Origin: Dryocola sp. LX212
GTDB lineage: Bacteria; Pseudomonadota; Gammaproteobacteria; Enterobacterales; Enterobacteriaceae
Assembly: GCA_041504365.1 (NCBI GenBank)
Contig: CP167918.1
Location: forward strand, 1 to 52,765
Direction: 5' to 3'
DNA: 52,765 bases
The notes under the pieces: model-generated
What the model was told of the DNA's origin: nothing
Databases searched by the model: none
The model's input: only the letters and a program-made list of their open reading frames with translations
Translations under genes and position numbers: made by a program
Shown: in pieces, positions 43,015 to 52,309 of the stretch
Layout: the number at the start of each line of letters is the position of its first letter
Position numbering within the stretch: position 1 is the stretch's first letter

Positions 43015-44742
43015 TTATTCTTGAGAGGGGGAACTGCTTGGCAGGAAATCTTTTTCCCACGGGAATAATCGGCGGGCTTTATCCTGCCAAACCGCAGCTT
43101 GGTCTTCTTCATGCAAATATCGTAAAACAGCTATCTGGTTACGGTAAAAATCCGGCCAAGCATGCACGGACATCCATATCGCATTCTCTTTTGTGTATTT
43201 CCGTAAAGAAAACCAATCTGGATCGGTTCGAAAACGGATCAGGCGAAGTTGGGTCATATCCTGATCGTGGCGCTGGCGCAACACCCATGGCACGTTCAAA
43301 CCGGCAATATCTTCTGGTTGACTGAGTTCCGTAGCCTCAAACAGATCCAGCACCTGGCCTGCCCGGAAGGACTGAAAGGATATGATAGCCCCGTATACCA
43401 TCAGCGCTACCATACCGATACGAACCCGTTTATACGTTCGCGTGTCAGCCTGGAGAGTGCGTTCATCACTTTCTTCTGATAAACACAAGAGTAATAATAG
43501 AGCCAGCCAATGAGGAACTGAATAATACAAGGGATATTCGAGCTGTGTGTGTAACAAAAACGGCAGCATTAACAGTAATGCGCCAGCCTGGAGCGGCATG
43601 CGTGCATGTCGCCAGCGCAACAGATAAAGAAGACACCATAGCAAAGCACCACTGAGCGCCACTACACCCCCTTCTGCAAACTGATATAGCAATTCGTTGT
43701 GCGGATGTGCCATAAGCTCTATTCCCGGATTCCCGCCCGGCAGTGCTGCCAGATAATCCTGGTACATACCTTCGTATGTACCAGCACCAGATCCAAGGAA
43801 CGGATGCTGTAAGGCATAGAGTATAGTCTGATACAGCGTCAATATACGTTGGTGATTAGAACCTTCGTGTGCAGCCAGGGCTTGCATAACCGACAATTTC
43901 ATCATCATCAACCCCGCAATTACCCCAACTACCGGTAAAAGTAGCAAACGTAAGCGACGATGACTGGTCTCCCGATAATGTGCCGAGCGTAATAAGGCAT
44001 AAATTCCCCCGGTCACCAGAATTCCTCCCAGCCATCCTACACGGGAATAAATTAAGGTTAGTACTGCGGATATAACGACAGCTGCGCTCATCAGCACAAA
44101 AACACGTAAAGCTTCCAGCCGACGGGCAGGTAATGTGGCGGATTTCACCCCTAACAGTAACAACGTGGATCCTAACCCCATAGCAAGGAAACTTGCGGTT
44201 ACGTTGACCTGCTGAAAAACACCCACACCCCCGCGCCCATATTTATCCAGCATTTTCAGCCAGATACGAGGGAGCCAGCGAACATGACCATAAAGTTCAG
44301 TTAGTACCACAATGGCTTCTATCAGACTCGCCAGCGCCAGGCAGGTTAACAACCATTGCTGCTGCTTCGTCGTAAACCGGGCTTGCCTTAGCGTGAACCA
44401 AAAAACCAGTCCAGCCCAGACTCCGACAATACGGGGGAGGGCATTATCCAGTGCTGCCTGAGAAGGAGACCACATTAGGGGCAGGCTCATTAGTATCGCA
44501 CCGGCGCACAGCAATCCTCCAGTGAGTTTCCCTCCGGAACGCAGCGATGTTTTATTTAACAACCAGAACAGCCCACACACCCCAGACATCACACACCAGG
44601 CCAGGAGATTCATAGGCAGGTCAGTTCCCCAACCTCCATGGCTAAACCAGCCAATATGCAAAAAAATCAGCCAGTAACATGTGAAGCCGATCATTAACAC
44701 TGTACGAGGTGAAAATGAGGGAAATATGTGCCGTGAGGTCAT
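43015..44742 (-). CDS. PglL-like O-oligosaccharyltransferase
   Basis: 575-residue polytopic membrane protein with about a dozen hydrophobic segments. The large periplasmic loop carries MAHPHNELLYQFAEGGVVAL (about 343-362), the Wzy_C/PglL active-region motif with the essential His. It is followed by LLHTQLEYPLYYSVPHWLAL (about 394-413), the TQxEYPxY signature that separates protein O-glycosyltransferases from WaaL ligases and Wzy polymerases. Such enzymes move a glycan from undecaprenyl diphosphate to Ser/Thr of periplasmic proteins. It is the last gene of the fimbrial operon, 4 bases after the thioredoxin-fold gene, so fimbrial subunits are the likely acceptors. No glycan-assembly genes are on the plasmid; the donor must come from the host. 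Confidence 0.85.
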   Translation of the reverse strand: MTSRHIFPSFSPRTVLMIGFTCYWLIFLHIGWFSHGGWGTDLPMNLLAWCVMSGVCGLFWLLNKTSLRSGGKLTGGLLCAGAILMSLPLMWSPSQAALDNALPRIVGVWAGLVFWFTLRQARFTTKQQQWLLTCLALASLIEAIVVLTELYGHVRWLPRIWLKMLDKYGRGGVGVFQQVNVTASFLAMGLGSTLLLLGVKSATLPARRLEALRVFVLMSAAVVISAVLTLIYSRVGWLGGILVTGGIYALLRSAHYRETSHRRLRLLLLPVVGVIAGLMMMKLSVMQALAAHEGSNHQRILTLYQTILYALQHPFLGSGAGTYEGMYQDYLAALPGGNPGIELMAHPHNELLYQFAEGGVVALSGALLWCLLYLLRWRHARMPLQAGALLLMLPFLLHTQLEYPLYYSVPHWLALLLLLCLSEESDERTLQADTRTYKRVRIGMVALMVYGAIISFQSFRAGQVLDLFEATELSQPEDIAGLNVPWVLRQRHDQDMTQLRLIRFRTDPDWFSLRKYTKENAIWMSVHAWPDFYRNQIAVLRYLHEEDQAAVWQDKARRLFPWEKDFLPSSSPSQE

Positions 44743-44745
44743 CAG

Positions 44746-45591
44746 TTACTTCCCGCTGGCCTTGCTGATTGCTGTCTGCAAGGTGCTTTGTTCCGTTGCT
44801 CCAGGAAGAACGGTGATCTGTGTAGCCGTACCTTTATTCTGTGGCATCACGACAAAGGCAGGTGTACCCGTAAAGTGCATCGTCTGAGCAAGCGCCGTAT
44901 TGGCTTTCAGAACTGCATTTTCCTTGCTGTCCGCCGCATTTTTATCAAGCGCCACCAGTGTATCTTTGCTGAGATAAGGCGCAGCTATTTGATGTACATC
45001 ATCCTGGGTCAAAGCACCTTCATTATGGCCGGTAGCATACAGGCCATTATGGTAAGCGATATAAGCATCAGCACCTTTCTCCTGCCAGATTTTCAACCCT
45101 GTACGGGCTGCCTGACCGGAAACAGGCCAGCGTGGTGCAAAAATAGGCAGTTCTTTAAAGACAAAGCGGACATCCGGGTTCGCTTTCACCAGTGACTCGA
45201 CAACCGGAGCCATTTTGCTGCAATAGGCACATTGATAGTCAAAGAACATCACTACCGCAGCTTTTGCATCCACTGGGCCCACGGACGGAGTATCTTTGCT
45301 CAACAGCTCGGCTTGATGCTCAAGCGCTAGCTGCACCATCGCCTCCTGCTGAGCCTGTTGCTGGCGCTGACGCAGGTTTTCGCCCGCAGCGACCAAAAAC
45401 TCTGGATGTTCAGCCAGATAGGTGCTGAGCACTTCGCCAATTTTTTCCGGGTGTGCTACCAGATACTCTTCAGCCATTTTCCCAACCTGATCGGCATTAT
45501 TCGCCGTCACCGCTGTTTCGGCAGCGGAAGCGGAAAGGGTGCTCATCAAGAGCAGGGCAAGCAGGGTTGGGCGGGATGTCATTAACGTCAT
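44746..45591 (-). CDS. BcfH/ScsC-like thioredoxin-fold disulfide enzyme
   Basis: 281 residues from the ATG at 45591 (signal peptide MTLMTSRPTLLALLLMSTLS, cleavage near SASA). The N-terminal helical oligomerisation region (VAHPEKIGEVLSTYLAEHPE...) is typical of the trimeric ScsC/BcfH group. A DsbA/DsbG-type domain follows with the CAYC active site near residue 122 and the cis-Pro loop TGTPAFV near 240. BcfH of Salmonella, encoded in a fimbrial operon, is a known relative with oxidase and isomerase activity. Expected to form pilin or chaperone disulfides. It begins 77 bases after the second chaperone. Confidence 0.9.
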   Translation of the reverse strand: MTLMTSRPTLLALLLMSTLSASAAETAVTANNADQVGKMAEEYLVAHPEKIGEVLSTYLAEHPEFLVAAGENLRQRQQQAQQEAMVQLALEHQAELLSKDTPSVGPVDAKAAVVMFFDYQCAYCSKMAPVVESLVKANPDVRFVFKELPIFAPRWPVSGQAARTGLKIWQEKGADAYIAYHNGLYATGHNEGALTQDDVHQIAAPYLSKDTLVALDKNAADSKENAVLKANTALAQTMHFTGTPAFVVMPQNKGTATQITVLPGATEQSTLQTAISKASGK

Positions 45592-45667
45592 GTTTCTATC
45601 TCTTCGGTGCCGGGAACGAAACTGACGGATGAAAGCGTCCCGGTACCCGCCATCATCGTGATAATCA

Positions 45668-46408
45668 TTATCTTCGGTCGATTTTGTCTGTCGTGCTGAC
45701 ATTCGCGTTGCCACTGACACTTAACGTGACTACCGGCATCACGCGACCATAGTCGTTGATACTCTGCCAGCGCAATGGACAGACGGTTTTCCCTTTGCAC
45801 CAGGGGGTATGTCGATCGCTGAATGGGGCCACCACCCCGGCATTGTCCACCGCCTGGCCATCGACGTTCAGCTTAAATACCGTCACATAATACGGCGTGG
45901 GGTTACTTACCATCAGACCTGACTGTGTTATTTGCCAACGTAGCTGGCGATAAGCATTGTCTGGAGACCCTTTCAATCCATCAGGCCGCCAGAACAGTTT
46001 CAGGCGCGAACGTACCGCCAGCTGTACAGAATCCGGTCCTGGCCGCCCTGATGGTATAGAGGCGACACTGAGGGTAAAAAGGGATTCTCGATCTTTCGGC
46101 AGATTCGAATTAGTGCTAATAATCCGGACATTGTTTTCACCTCGTGATTTCAGCGAAAACAGGGGCGGAGTAACCATTAAAGGAACATTTCCAGCACTGG
46201 CAGGAAGGCTACCTGGCCAGTCACCACCGTTGAGCACGCGGATGTTCACAAGCCAGGGCTGGTCACTGGTATTGCGCAGAGAAAGGGAAAGCGCCTTTTG
46301 GTGTTCAGCGAACACAAATCGGGTCCCCCCGATAACCACACCAGCCCAGGCGGGTAGCGTCGCTATTATCAGCAACGCACATCCAAAACATGTAGCTAAC
46401 TTACGCAT
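45668..46408 (-). CDS. Second periplasmic fimbrial chaperone of operon 2
   Basis: 246-residue PapD-like chaperone. Signal peptide ends near AWA. Anchor residues: Arg in GGTRFVFAEH and Lys in SRLKLFWRP. The C-terminal domain holds a cysteine pair (PWCKGKTVCPLRW). It occupies the place of BcfG. Its ATG lies inside the end of the previous pilin gene (8-base overlap). A second chaperone in one operon suggests specialisation for the two minor pilins before it. Confidence 0.92.
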   Translation of the reverse strand: MRKLATCFGCALLIIATLPAWAGVVIGGTRFVFAEHQKALSLSLRNTSDQPWLVNIRVLNGGDWPGSLPASAGNVPLMVTPPLFSLKSRGENNVRIISTNSNLPKDRESLFTLSVASIPSGRPGPDSVQLAVRSRLKLFWRPDGLKGSPDNAYRQLRWQITQSGLMVSNPTPYYVTVFKLNVDGQAVDNAGVVAPFSDRHTPWCKGKTVCPLRWQSINDYGRVMPVVTLSVSGNANVSTTDKIDRR

Positions 46409-46928
46409 AAATCAGCATAAAGGTGCCGGCCGCATTGGCGATACCTGGCGTAACCGCAGCGCCGCTTGCCACGTAACGAGCATAAAAATTCAACGTAACA
46501 GACGGTTGATTAGGCGTTAGCCCAGTTTCTTCCCCGGCAGTATTCAGAGGAATGAAATTTTTATCCCGGTCATAAATTCCTACAGCTAAACCAGTGGCAT
46601 ATCCTTCTCCACCGGTCAGTGACAACAGGGATGTATTCTGGCTATCTGCTGTGCCCGTAAAGCTGACGCTAACACTGGAAGCAGCCCCTCCACATTTTTC
46701 CAATACAATATTGAAAGGCTGGTATGCAGCCCCATCACCTGCGCGACTAAATGTCTTGCTGCTTACGGTGCCCATTGACACCGTAAGCGCCTTTGAATCT
46801 GGCGAAACGGTACAAGTATTATCGGTGATGCTCCCGGTCACGTTCACGGTTCCATCATGGGCCCATGAGACCGGCAGCCACAAACAAGTGCTGAGCACAA
46901 CAGGTAACCAATAGTTAACCTTTTTCAT
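46401..46928 (-). CDS. Minor pilin of operon 2 (BcfF/FimG-like position)
   Basis: 175-residue pilin. The ATG at 46928 has AAGGAGTCTGCC upstream; the longer frame to 46979 overlaps the preceding gene. Leader MKKVNYWLPVVLSTCLWLPV, cysteines in NTCTVS and LEKC, C-terminal strand GTFMLIYA. Single domain, no lectin domain. Overlaps the chaperone gene by 8 bases. Confidence 0.88.
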   Translation of the reverse strand: MKKVNYWLPVVLSTCLWLPVSWAHDGTVNVTGSITDNTCTVSPDSKALTVSMGTVSSKTFSRAGDGAAYQPFNIVLEKCGGAASSVSVSFTGTADSQNTSLLSLTGGEGYATGLAVGIYDRDKNFIPLNTAGEETGLTPNQPSVTLNFYARYVASGAAVTPGIANAAGTFMLIYA

Positions 46929-46938
46929 GGCAGACTCC

Positions 46939-47484
46939 TTATTGATACTGCAGGTCAAAGTACATAACAGCCGTGGCATTACCGGCAGTTACCGTGTCGG
47001 TCGTGGATTTGTAGCGCAGGTAAAATTGTAGGGAATTACTCCCTTCCTGCAGCGAAAATAGCCCGGAGTCCGTGTTATTGATAGGAATCGTGTTTTTACT
47101 GCCATCCAGAATTTCCACTCCAACACCGGTGGCCATCTCACCGCCGCCACTGGTATCAGATAGCGCCAGGAGATCCGGATTCGTAGCATCGGCTGCACCA
47201 CTGAACATCACCTTCGCACCGGCGATCCCTGGCGTACAGCCTGTAAGATCGATCTTAAACGGTTTCTCAGCCCCGGTACTACCAGTGGACGGAAATTCAG
47301 GGGTAGAAAAATCCCCGATATTCACTGTCTGGTTCTGGCTCTGACTAGTGACATCACAGGTCTGAGCCACAATAGTGCCGGTAATTTTCAGGTTATAGTC
47401 ACTGTCGGCCGCTCTTGCCACATTAGTGCCCAGCATTAATGCCAAAACACCAGACAGAGAGAGTTGCAAAATACGTATTATCAC
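46939..47484 (-). CDS. Minor pilin of operon 2 (BcfE/FimF-like position), GTG start
   Basis: 181-residue pilin. The GTG at 47484 is 7 bases after AAAGGAG and overlaps the usher stop as GTGA, which decides this start over a TTG two codons earlier. Leader ends near ARAA; cysteines in QTCDVT and LTGC; C-terminal strand VMYFDLQYQ. It directly follows the usher, where bcf operons have the BcfD adhesin; that gene is missing here. Confidence 0.88.
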   Translation of the reverse strand: MIIRILQLSLSGVLALMLGTNVARAADSDYNLKITGTIVAQTCDVTSQSQNQTVNIGDFSTPEFPSTGSTGAEKPFKIDLTGCTPGIAGAKVMFSGAADATNPDLLALSDTSGGGEMATGVGVEILDGSKNTIPINNTDSGLFSLQEGSNSLQFYLRYKSTTDTVTAGNATAVMYFDLQYQ

Positions 47485-50108
47485 TGACAAACTCCTTTCA
47501 CGCGGCTGACAGGTTGGCTTTCAGTTTGCTCTGGCAGATGATAATTTGCGGTACAGCGGCGATCATCTCCATCACCCCATTGCACAGTCAGCGCCCCATC
47601 CTGGGACAATCCGGAGAGATATACCTGACCATCATCGCCAACAATACTGCTGCTGCCTTCATCACTACGAGAAACTGTCGCGCCGAAAGGAACCGGCTTG
47701 CCATTATGCAGTAGCGTGATCAGCGCCCGCTGCCCTACGCTTGCCTTAAACTCAGCTTTTACTAACGCGCCTTTCGTCGGTACCACGTTGGTAACAGCCT
47801 CATCGATGTCTACATCGTCTGGTAATGAGCCGGTATCAAGCGCCATGCGGTTACGGCGATATGTGGTGGCATAAGGCACTACAGCATAGCCTCGCCAGTC
47901 CGTACGCACTCCATCATTACCATCCACGCTAACTCCGGCAGCACCTGGCGCTGAAATTAGGACATTAGTGTCACCCAACGGCTGACTCAAGGTGATTCCA
48001 TGGCGATGCGCCACAAGGCCACCGGATAACCCATAGTTCACCTGCTGATAATCTCCGTTGCTGCTGTAATTGTATCCGACATTAGCCTGACCATATGCGC
48101 CGTCATACTGCATGCTGGCTGTACCATTGGCTCCGCCACCATGATTTTGATACCCCTGCTGCACACTGTAGCTAAGATTATTGTCTTCCAGTAATGTGCC
48201 ACTCACACCGGCATTCTGGGTCATGTTGCCATGATCGTCGGTACTGGCACTGTAAGTCGCATACATATTATTAGTCGGCTGGGTGCTATCGCTTCCTGCT
48301 GATAGCCACTGCCCTAAAGGCAGGGACATGCTAAGGGAGAAGATATTATCCGCTTTATCCAGCCCCGGAGATTTACTGTAGTTATAACTCAGGCTATAAG
48401 ATACATCGCCCACGTTTCCGTTGTACCCCAGTTGCAGCAAGCTTTCGGTTTTGTCGGTATTCCAGTAGCTCTGGCGGCTAGCGGTTACAAAAACGGAGCC
48501 CTGCTCGCCAATCTGTTGGGATATATTGATTTGCGCCTTTCCGCGCTTGTTGTAATAAAGGTTGTAATAATCACTGATGTCTGGCTCTTCCTCCACTGGT
48601 CCATCCTGAGTTTCCACCGTGTAACCATCCATTTGATGGTAAGTGGTATCTTCAAGGGTATAGAAGCCTTTAGTGGAGTAACGATAGCCAAGTAACTGAA
48701 TGTTAGTCCCGATATCATTTAGGGATTTTGCATACAAAAAACGCAGAGATTGACCGCGATGGGTGGAATCATCCGCCAGTTCGCTTCGGGCCTGTGTAAT
48801 GTCCATTGACAGCGCCCCATAGTCACCCATGTTGACGCCCAGCCCCATCGCGAGAGCGTGGTATCGCTCAGACCATTGCATGCCGCCATAGGCGGTAATG
48901 CCATGCGATAGCCCCCAAATAAGCGTTCCTTGGGCCAGATTGACATCGTCTTGCTGATCGCTGTTACTGCGGTATTCACCGGCAGCCACAGCATATTTAA
49001 TTCGACCTTCACGTTGCAGTACCGGTACTGCGGAATATGGCACCACATAGCGGTTCACACTGCCATCGCTCTCTTTCACTTCAACCGTCAAGTCACCACT
49101 GGAGGATGTTGGGAACAGATCGTTGATTTCAAAGGCCCCAGGCGATACATAGCTTTGATAGATAGTGTACCCGTTCTGTTTGACGGTCACCTGGGCATTA
49201 CTGTTAGCGATACCACGTACCGTTGGCGCAAAGCCACGCTGACTGTCCGGCAGCATGTTGTCGTCTGAGGCAAGTTGAACCCCACGGATGCCGAGGCTAT
49301 CAAACACATCAGATGTCGTGTAGGTATCCCCGGCGGTCAGTTCGCCTTTCAGGGATTTGACCGTACGTTCAACATACGTACTGATATGCTGCCAATCATG
49401 GGTGTCTCCCTGGGCCGTATGGCTATAGTTCCAGGTAGAGTAGTCACGCAAACGCCAGGGACCGAGATTGATACCACCATTAAGCCCAAGGAAATAATTA
49501 TGGTCCACACCGCCAGTCGTTGATGAACGGTCATGGCTGTCGGAACCGGTAAAGTTGTAATTCAGCAGCAGGGCATTGATACCCTCATCCCACTGTTCTG
49601 GCGGAATATAGCCCCGTACGCGGTTATTCATAGCGGCTTGAGGCACGCTGATATCCAGACGCAACTGTTCAAAATTCAGGGTCGTATTAGCAGCAGGAAT
49701 CGCTTGTGCAATGTCGACACAGGTGTCTGGTGTTCCCGTCTTAAGGGCCGGGAATGCTTGTACATTTACGCCCATGGCATCGAGCGATTTAATGGTCAGG
49801 CAGGGAGTTAGACCCGTTCCGTCACCTGTGCCATTCTGGTTGGCTGACGGACTTTTTGCGGCGGCAGCTTTAAAGTCGACATCGCGCGTCGCAACAAAAT
49901 TATTGTTAAGGTAAACATCTACCCGATATGTTCCTGGTGCCTGACCATCCCCTTCAAAACGGGAAAGATCAGCCACCGCGGAAGTATCGTCAGATAAGAA
50001 CGCAGGGTTAAAGTAGTTATCCGCAAACCCCGTGCGTGGAAGCAACATGACCAGCAGCGCAACCGGCGTTAGCCGGAATTTTTTTTTCGAAATTGAAAGC
50101 TGTGTCAT
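47481..50108 (-). CDS. Outer-membrane usher of operon 2
   Basis: 875 residues from the ATG at 50108, which places the signal peptide (MTQLSISKKKFRLTPVALLV...GFADN) correctly; an ATG at 50150 would add 14 residues. FimD/BcfC-type usher: N-terminal domain (YFNPAFLSDDTSAVADLSRF), barrel signature (LASDDNMLPDSQRGFAPTVRG), plug and C-terminal domain (PFGATVSRSDEGSSSIVGDD, DDRRCTANY...GVCQ). Complete. Only about a quarter of its residues appear shared with the operon 1 usher, so the two systems are distinct. Confidence 0.96.
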   Translation of the reverse strand: MTQLSISKKKFRLTPVALLVMLLPRTGFADNYFNPAFLSDDTSAVADLSRFEGDGQAPGTYRVDVYLNNNFVATRDVDFKAAAAKSPSANQNGTGDGTGLTPCLTIKSLDAMGVNVQAFPALKTGTPDTCVDIAQAIPAANTTLNFEQLRLDISVPQAAMNNRVRGYIPPEQWDEGINALLLNYNFTGSDSHDRSSTTGGVDHNYFLGLNGGINLGPWRLRDYSTWNYSHTAQGDTHDWQHISTYVERTVKSLKGELTAGDTYTTSDVFDSLGIRGVQLASDDNMLPDSQRGFAPTVRGIANSNAQVTVKQNGYTIYQSYVSPGAFEINDLFPTSSSGDLTVEVKESDGSVNRYVVPYSAVPVLQREGRIKYAVAAGEYRSNSDQQDDVNLAQGTLIWGLSHGITAYGGMQWSERYHALAMGLGVNMGDYGALSMDITQARSELADDSTHRGQSLRFLYAKSLNDIGTNIQLLGYRYSTKGFYTLEDTTYHQMDGYTVETQDGPVEEEPDISDYYNLYYNKRGKAQINISQQIGEQGSVFVTASRQSYWNTDKTESLLQLGYNGNVGDVSYSLSYNYSKSPGLDKADNIFSLSMSLPLGQWLSAGSDSTQPTNNMYATYSASTDDHGNMTQNAGVSGTLLEDNNLSYSVQQGYQNHGGGANGTASMQYDGAYGQANVGYNYSSNGDYQQVNYGLSGGLVAHRHGITLSQPLGDTNVLISAPGAAGVSVDGNDGVRTDWRGYAVVPYATTYRRNRMALDTGSLPDDVDIDEAVTNVVPTKGALVKAEFKASVGQRALITLLHNGKPVPFGATVSRSDEGSSSIVGDDGQVYLSGLSQDGALTVQWGDGDDRRCTANYHLPEQTESQPVSRVKGVCQ

Positions 50109-50183
50109 AAACCACGTTAACCTATCTGTCTGAACAAAACGAATGCGCATTAATCACTGCGATTTAAATCAGAAAGCGCGATG

Positions 50184-50885
50184 TTAGCCCGCACACGTCT
50201 GTTTAGGTGTATTGGCACCAAAATCATTCACCGTCTGAAATGTGATATTTCCATTTTTCCCACCGGGAACTGGCACGCTTAAACTTCCTTTAGGCGGTAC
50301 CATGTTGTTTGGGATTTTTTGTCCACCCACATAGAATTGCACCAAAGAAACATAATAAGGAGACGGATTTTTAACCGTTACTTTTCCGCCTCCGGTTTGG
50401 CAGGTCAGTGTTTTAGGTGCATCCACGGAGTGAGAAGGCAGATTTTTCGGGCGCATAAACAACTTGATTACACTCTGAGTGGCTATCTGCAAGGTATTTC
50501 CCTTGACCTGAGATTTATCTACTGACGGAATAGCTTTGCTGTTCAGATAAAATACAGTTTCCCGATCTGTTGGCAGCTGAGGCCCTACGTACATAATACG
50601 CAGCGTATTTTCTTTTTTCGGATGCATGACGAACAGTGGGGGAGTCAGGACAAAGTCCCCTGTTTTTGCACCACTTTCATTACCCACCCAAGATTGAATG
50701 AGGAACGTATTACTGTCAGAGGAGTTGATCACGGGTAGTGATACCTGCTTCTCACCTTGAGGATAAATCACACGGGTCGCGCCTAATGCCACGCCACCGG
50801 CAGCCTGTGCTGAAAGAGGAAGCGCACTGGCCAGCAGACCGGCAGTCAACAACATGGAGGCAGAATGCAAAGTGAATTTTTTCAT
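50184..50885 (-). CDS. Periplasmic fimbrial chaperone of operon 2 (BcfB/FimC-like)
   Basis: 233 residues. Leader to AQAA, then GGVALGATRVIYPQGEKQVSL with the anchor Arg, and SVIKLFMRP with the anchor Lys. Short F1-G1 loop of the FimC class. It lies between the third pilin gene and the usher, as in bcf and fim-type operons. A cysteine pair (LTCQTGG and KQTCAG) is in domain 2. Confidence 0.95.
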   Translation of the reverse strand: MKKFTLHSASMLLTAGLLASALPLSAQAAGGVALGATRVIYPQGEKQVSLPVINSSDSNTFLIQSWVGNESGAKTGDFVLTPPLFVMHPKKENTLRIMYVGPQLPTDRETVFYLNSKAIPSVDKSQVKGNTLQIATQSVIKLFMRPKNLPSHSVDAPKTLTCQTGGGKVTVKNPSPYYVSLVQFYVGGQKIPNNMVPPKGSLSVPVPGGKNGNITFQTVNDFGANTPKQTCAG

Positions 50886-50946
50886 GTACAGACCTTACTT
50901 AAGCTTATTCAGGAACACAGAATGCCCGGTCTGTACGAGTGATACA

Positions 50947-51489
50947 TTATTGATACACCACGCTAAACCAGACCTGAGCATTCGCTTCTCCGGGAAGAAT
51001 CTGTCGATCCGTCGCCCGGTATTTAGCACTGTAGTTCAGGATAGTTTCTCCCTCCTGCAATGGAGCCAGCCAGGGGGGACGAGTATTCGGGATAACCAGA
51101 TTTCCGGCACCGTCAAAAATACCTAATCCGACGCCTTGCGCCGCACTGGCGCCATAGCCCGCTTCAAATACCTGTGGATCTTTACCATCACTGACACCAG
51201 TAAAGAGCACGCCGGCATTGTGGCTAACGGCGGTGTTACAATCCTCCAGTTTCAGCTGAAAAGGTACAGGCTGGGACCAATCCCCCATACCATGAAACAT
51301 CGCGCTGCGAACCTGCCCCATCAGGACGGTCATGTTCTGACTATCCGCACTGACAACACAAGCTGCATTAACCACCTGCCCCAGGAAATGCACATCCCCG
51401 CCGTGAATTCGGACATCCCGAGCGGACCAGGAAAAAGACGGGTATAACATGGTCGCCAGGAGCAAAAGGTAACCAAATCGGGGTCGCAT
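50947..51489 (-). CDS. Minor pilin of operon 2 (FimI-like position)
   Basis: 180-residue pilin. Leader MRPRFGYLLLLATMLYPSFS, cysteines in AACVVS and LEDC, C-terminal strand AQVWFSVVYQ. It is clearly related to the major pilins (GQVRSAMFHGMGDWSQPVPFQLKLEDC against GQVRSAKLDTVG...FTIDLEDC) but much more diverged. Position after the major pilins suggests a FimI-like terminator or modifier subunit. Confidence 0.88.
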   Translation of the reverse strand: MRPRFGYLLLLATMLYPSFSWSARDVRIHGGDVHFLGQVVNAACVVSADSQNMTVLMGQVRSAMFHGMGDWSQPVPFQLKLEDCNTAVSHNAGVLFTGVSDGKDPQVFEAGYGASAAQGVGLGIFDGAGNLVIPNTRPPWLAPLQEGETILNYSAKYRATDRQILPGEANAQVWFSVVYQ

Positions 51490-51564
51490 GACATTCTCCT
51501 GTTGTCTGCGACAATCTCCAGCCCAGGCATAACGCTTAACAGGCTATGCCGAGGCCGGACATTA

Positions 51565-52128
51565 TCAGGAGTAATGCAGACTGAAGGTAGCCGTTGCCGC
51601 AACATTACCGGCAGTTACTCCGTCAGCAGTAGCGACATAATCGACACTGAATGGCAGGGAGTTAGAGCCGTCAATCAGAGTTACAGCGCTGGATTCTTGG
51701 GTAAGGTCAAGCGTATTACCATCCGGGCCATAGAGCTGCAGCGCCACGTTGGTTGCAGCACCGGAGCCTGCGGTGTTAGCCAGAACGCCTGGCTGAGTGC
51801 TGTCTTCCTGACCGGTGAAGGTGACTGCTGCATTCTGACTTACAGTAGTATCACAATCTTCCAGGTCGATAGTGAAGGCAGTTTTCTGACCTGAGGTAGC
51901 ACCGACAGTATCCAGTTTTGCAGAACGAACCTGACCCATGGTAACGGTCTGGTTAGCAGAGCCAGCAGATACAGAGCATGCCGCGTCGACAACCTGACCT
52001 TCAAAGTTGATGGTACCGCCAGATACGGTGGTTCCTGATGCTACTACAGGACCAATTGCAAACGCAGCAGGAGCAACCGCACTTGTCATCAGGGTAGCGA
52101 CAATCATGGCTAAAATTTTGTTATTCAT
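51565..52128 (-). CDS. Major fimbrial pilin A of operon 2
   Basis: 187-residue pilin, second gene of the operon. Leader MNNKILAMIVATLMTSAVAP and a short N-terminal stretch (IGPVVASGTTVSGG) unlike pilin B. From GGTINFEGQVV to the final FSLHYS it is identical in protein to pilin B; over 456 bp I see one base difference (synonymous, AGT/AGC near the 3' end). Cysteines in AACSVS and LEDC. It has its own leader with a copy of the palindromic motif, so it could be transcribed separately. Confidence 0.93.
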   Translation of the reverse strand: MNNKILAMIVATLMTSAVAPAAFAIGPVVASGTTVSGGTINFEGQVVDAACSVSAGSANQTVTMGQVRSAKLDTVGATSGQKTAFTIDLEDCDTTVSQNAAVTFTGQEDSTQPGVLANTAGSGAATNVALQLYGPDGNTLDLTQESSAVTLIDGSNSLPFSVDYVATADGVTAGNVAATATFSLHYS

Positions 52129-52255
52129 TTACATAAAACCTGTTCAAAAAAATATCAAAATGCGCGGCTATTATTTTTTATTTGATGCATAGATGGCAGT
52201 AAAAATAAAACGAATAGGCGCAAATTATATTGTTATTTATGCCAACCTACAGGAG

Positions 52256-52272
52256 CAATATCCATTAATGGA
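52256..52272 (-). promoter_or_regulatory. Candidate operator upstream of pilin A
   Basis: CAATATCCATTAATGGA; the last 12 bases are a perfect palindrome. 16 of 17 bases match the site at 210-226 upstream of pilin B. It lies between the two pilin genes, 127 bases before the pilin A start, so pilin A may have its own regulated promoter. Confidence 0.4.
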
Positions 52273-52279
52273 CGAAGCG

Positions 52280-52303
52280 ACCGGGAAAACTTTATTTCCC
52301 GGT
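52280..52303 (-). terminator. Hairpin after pilin B
   Basis: ACCGGGAAA-ACTTTA-TTTCCCGGT: a 9-bp perfect stem starting 7 bases after the pilin B stop. Likely partial terminator or mRNA stabiliser between the first pilin and the rest of the operon, comparable to the hairpin after the major pilin of operon 1. Confidence 0.65.
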
Positions 52304-52309
52304 ATCCTG

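Noticed and set aside
42819-43325. Plus-strand frame of 168 codons
   Set aside because: Overlaps the end of the PglL-like gene on the other strand, with no ribosome site or recognisable domain.
43015-44742. Assignment as WaaL ligase or Wzy polymerase
   Set aside because: The HTQLEYPLYY motif after the HPHNELL motif, and the place in a fimbrial operon without polysaccharide genes, fit PglL better; a profile search should confirm.
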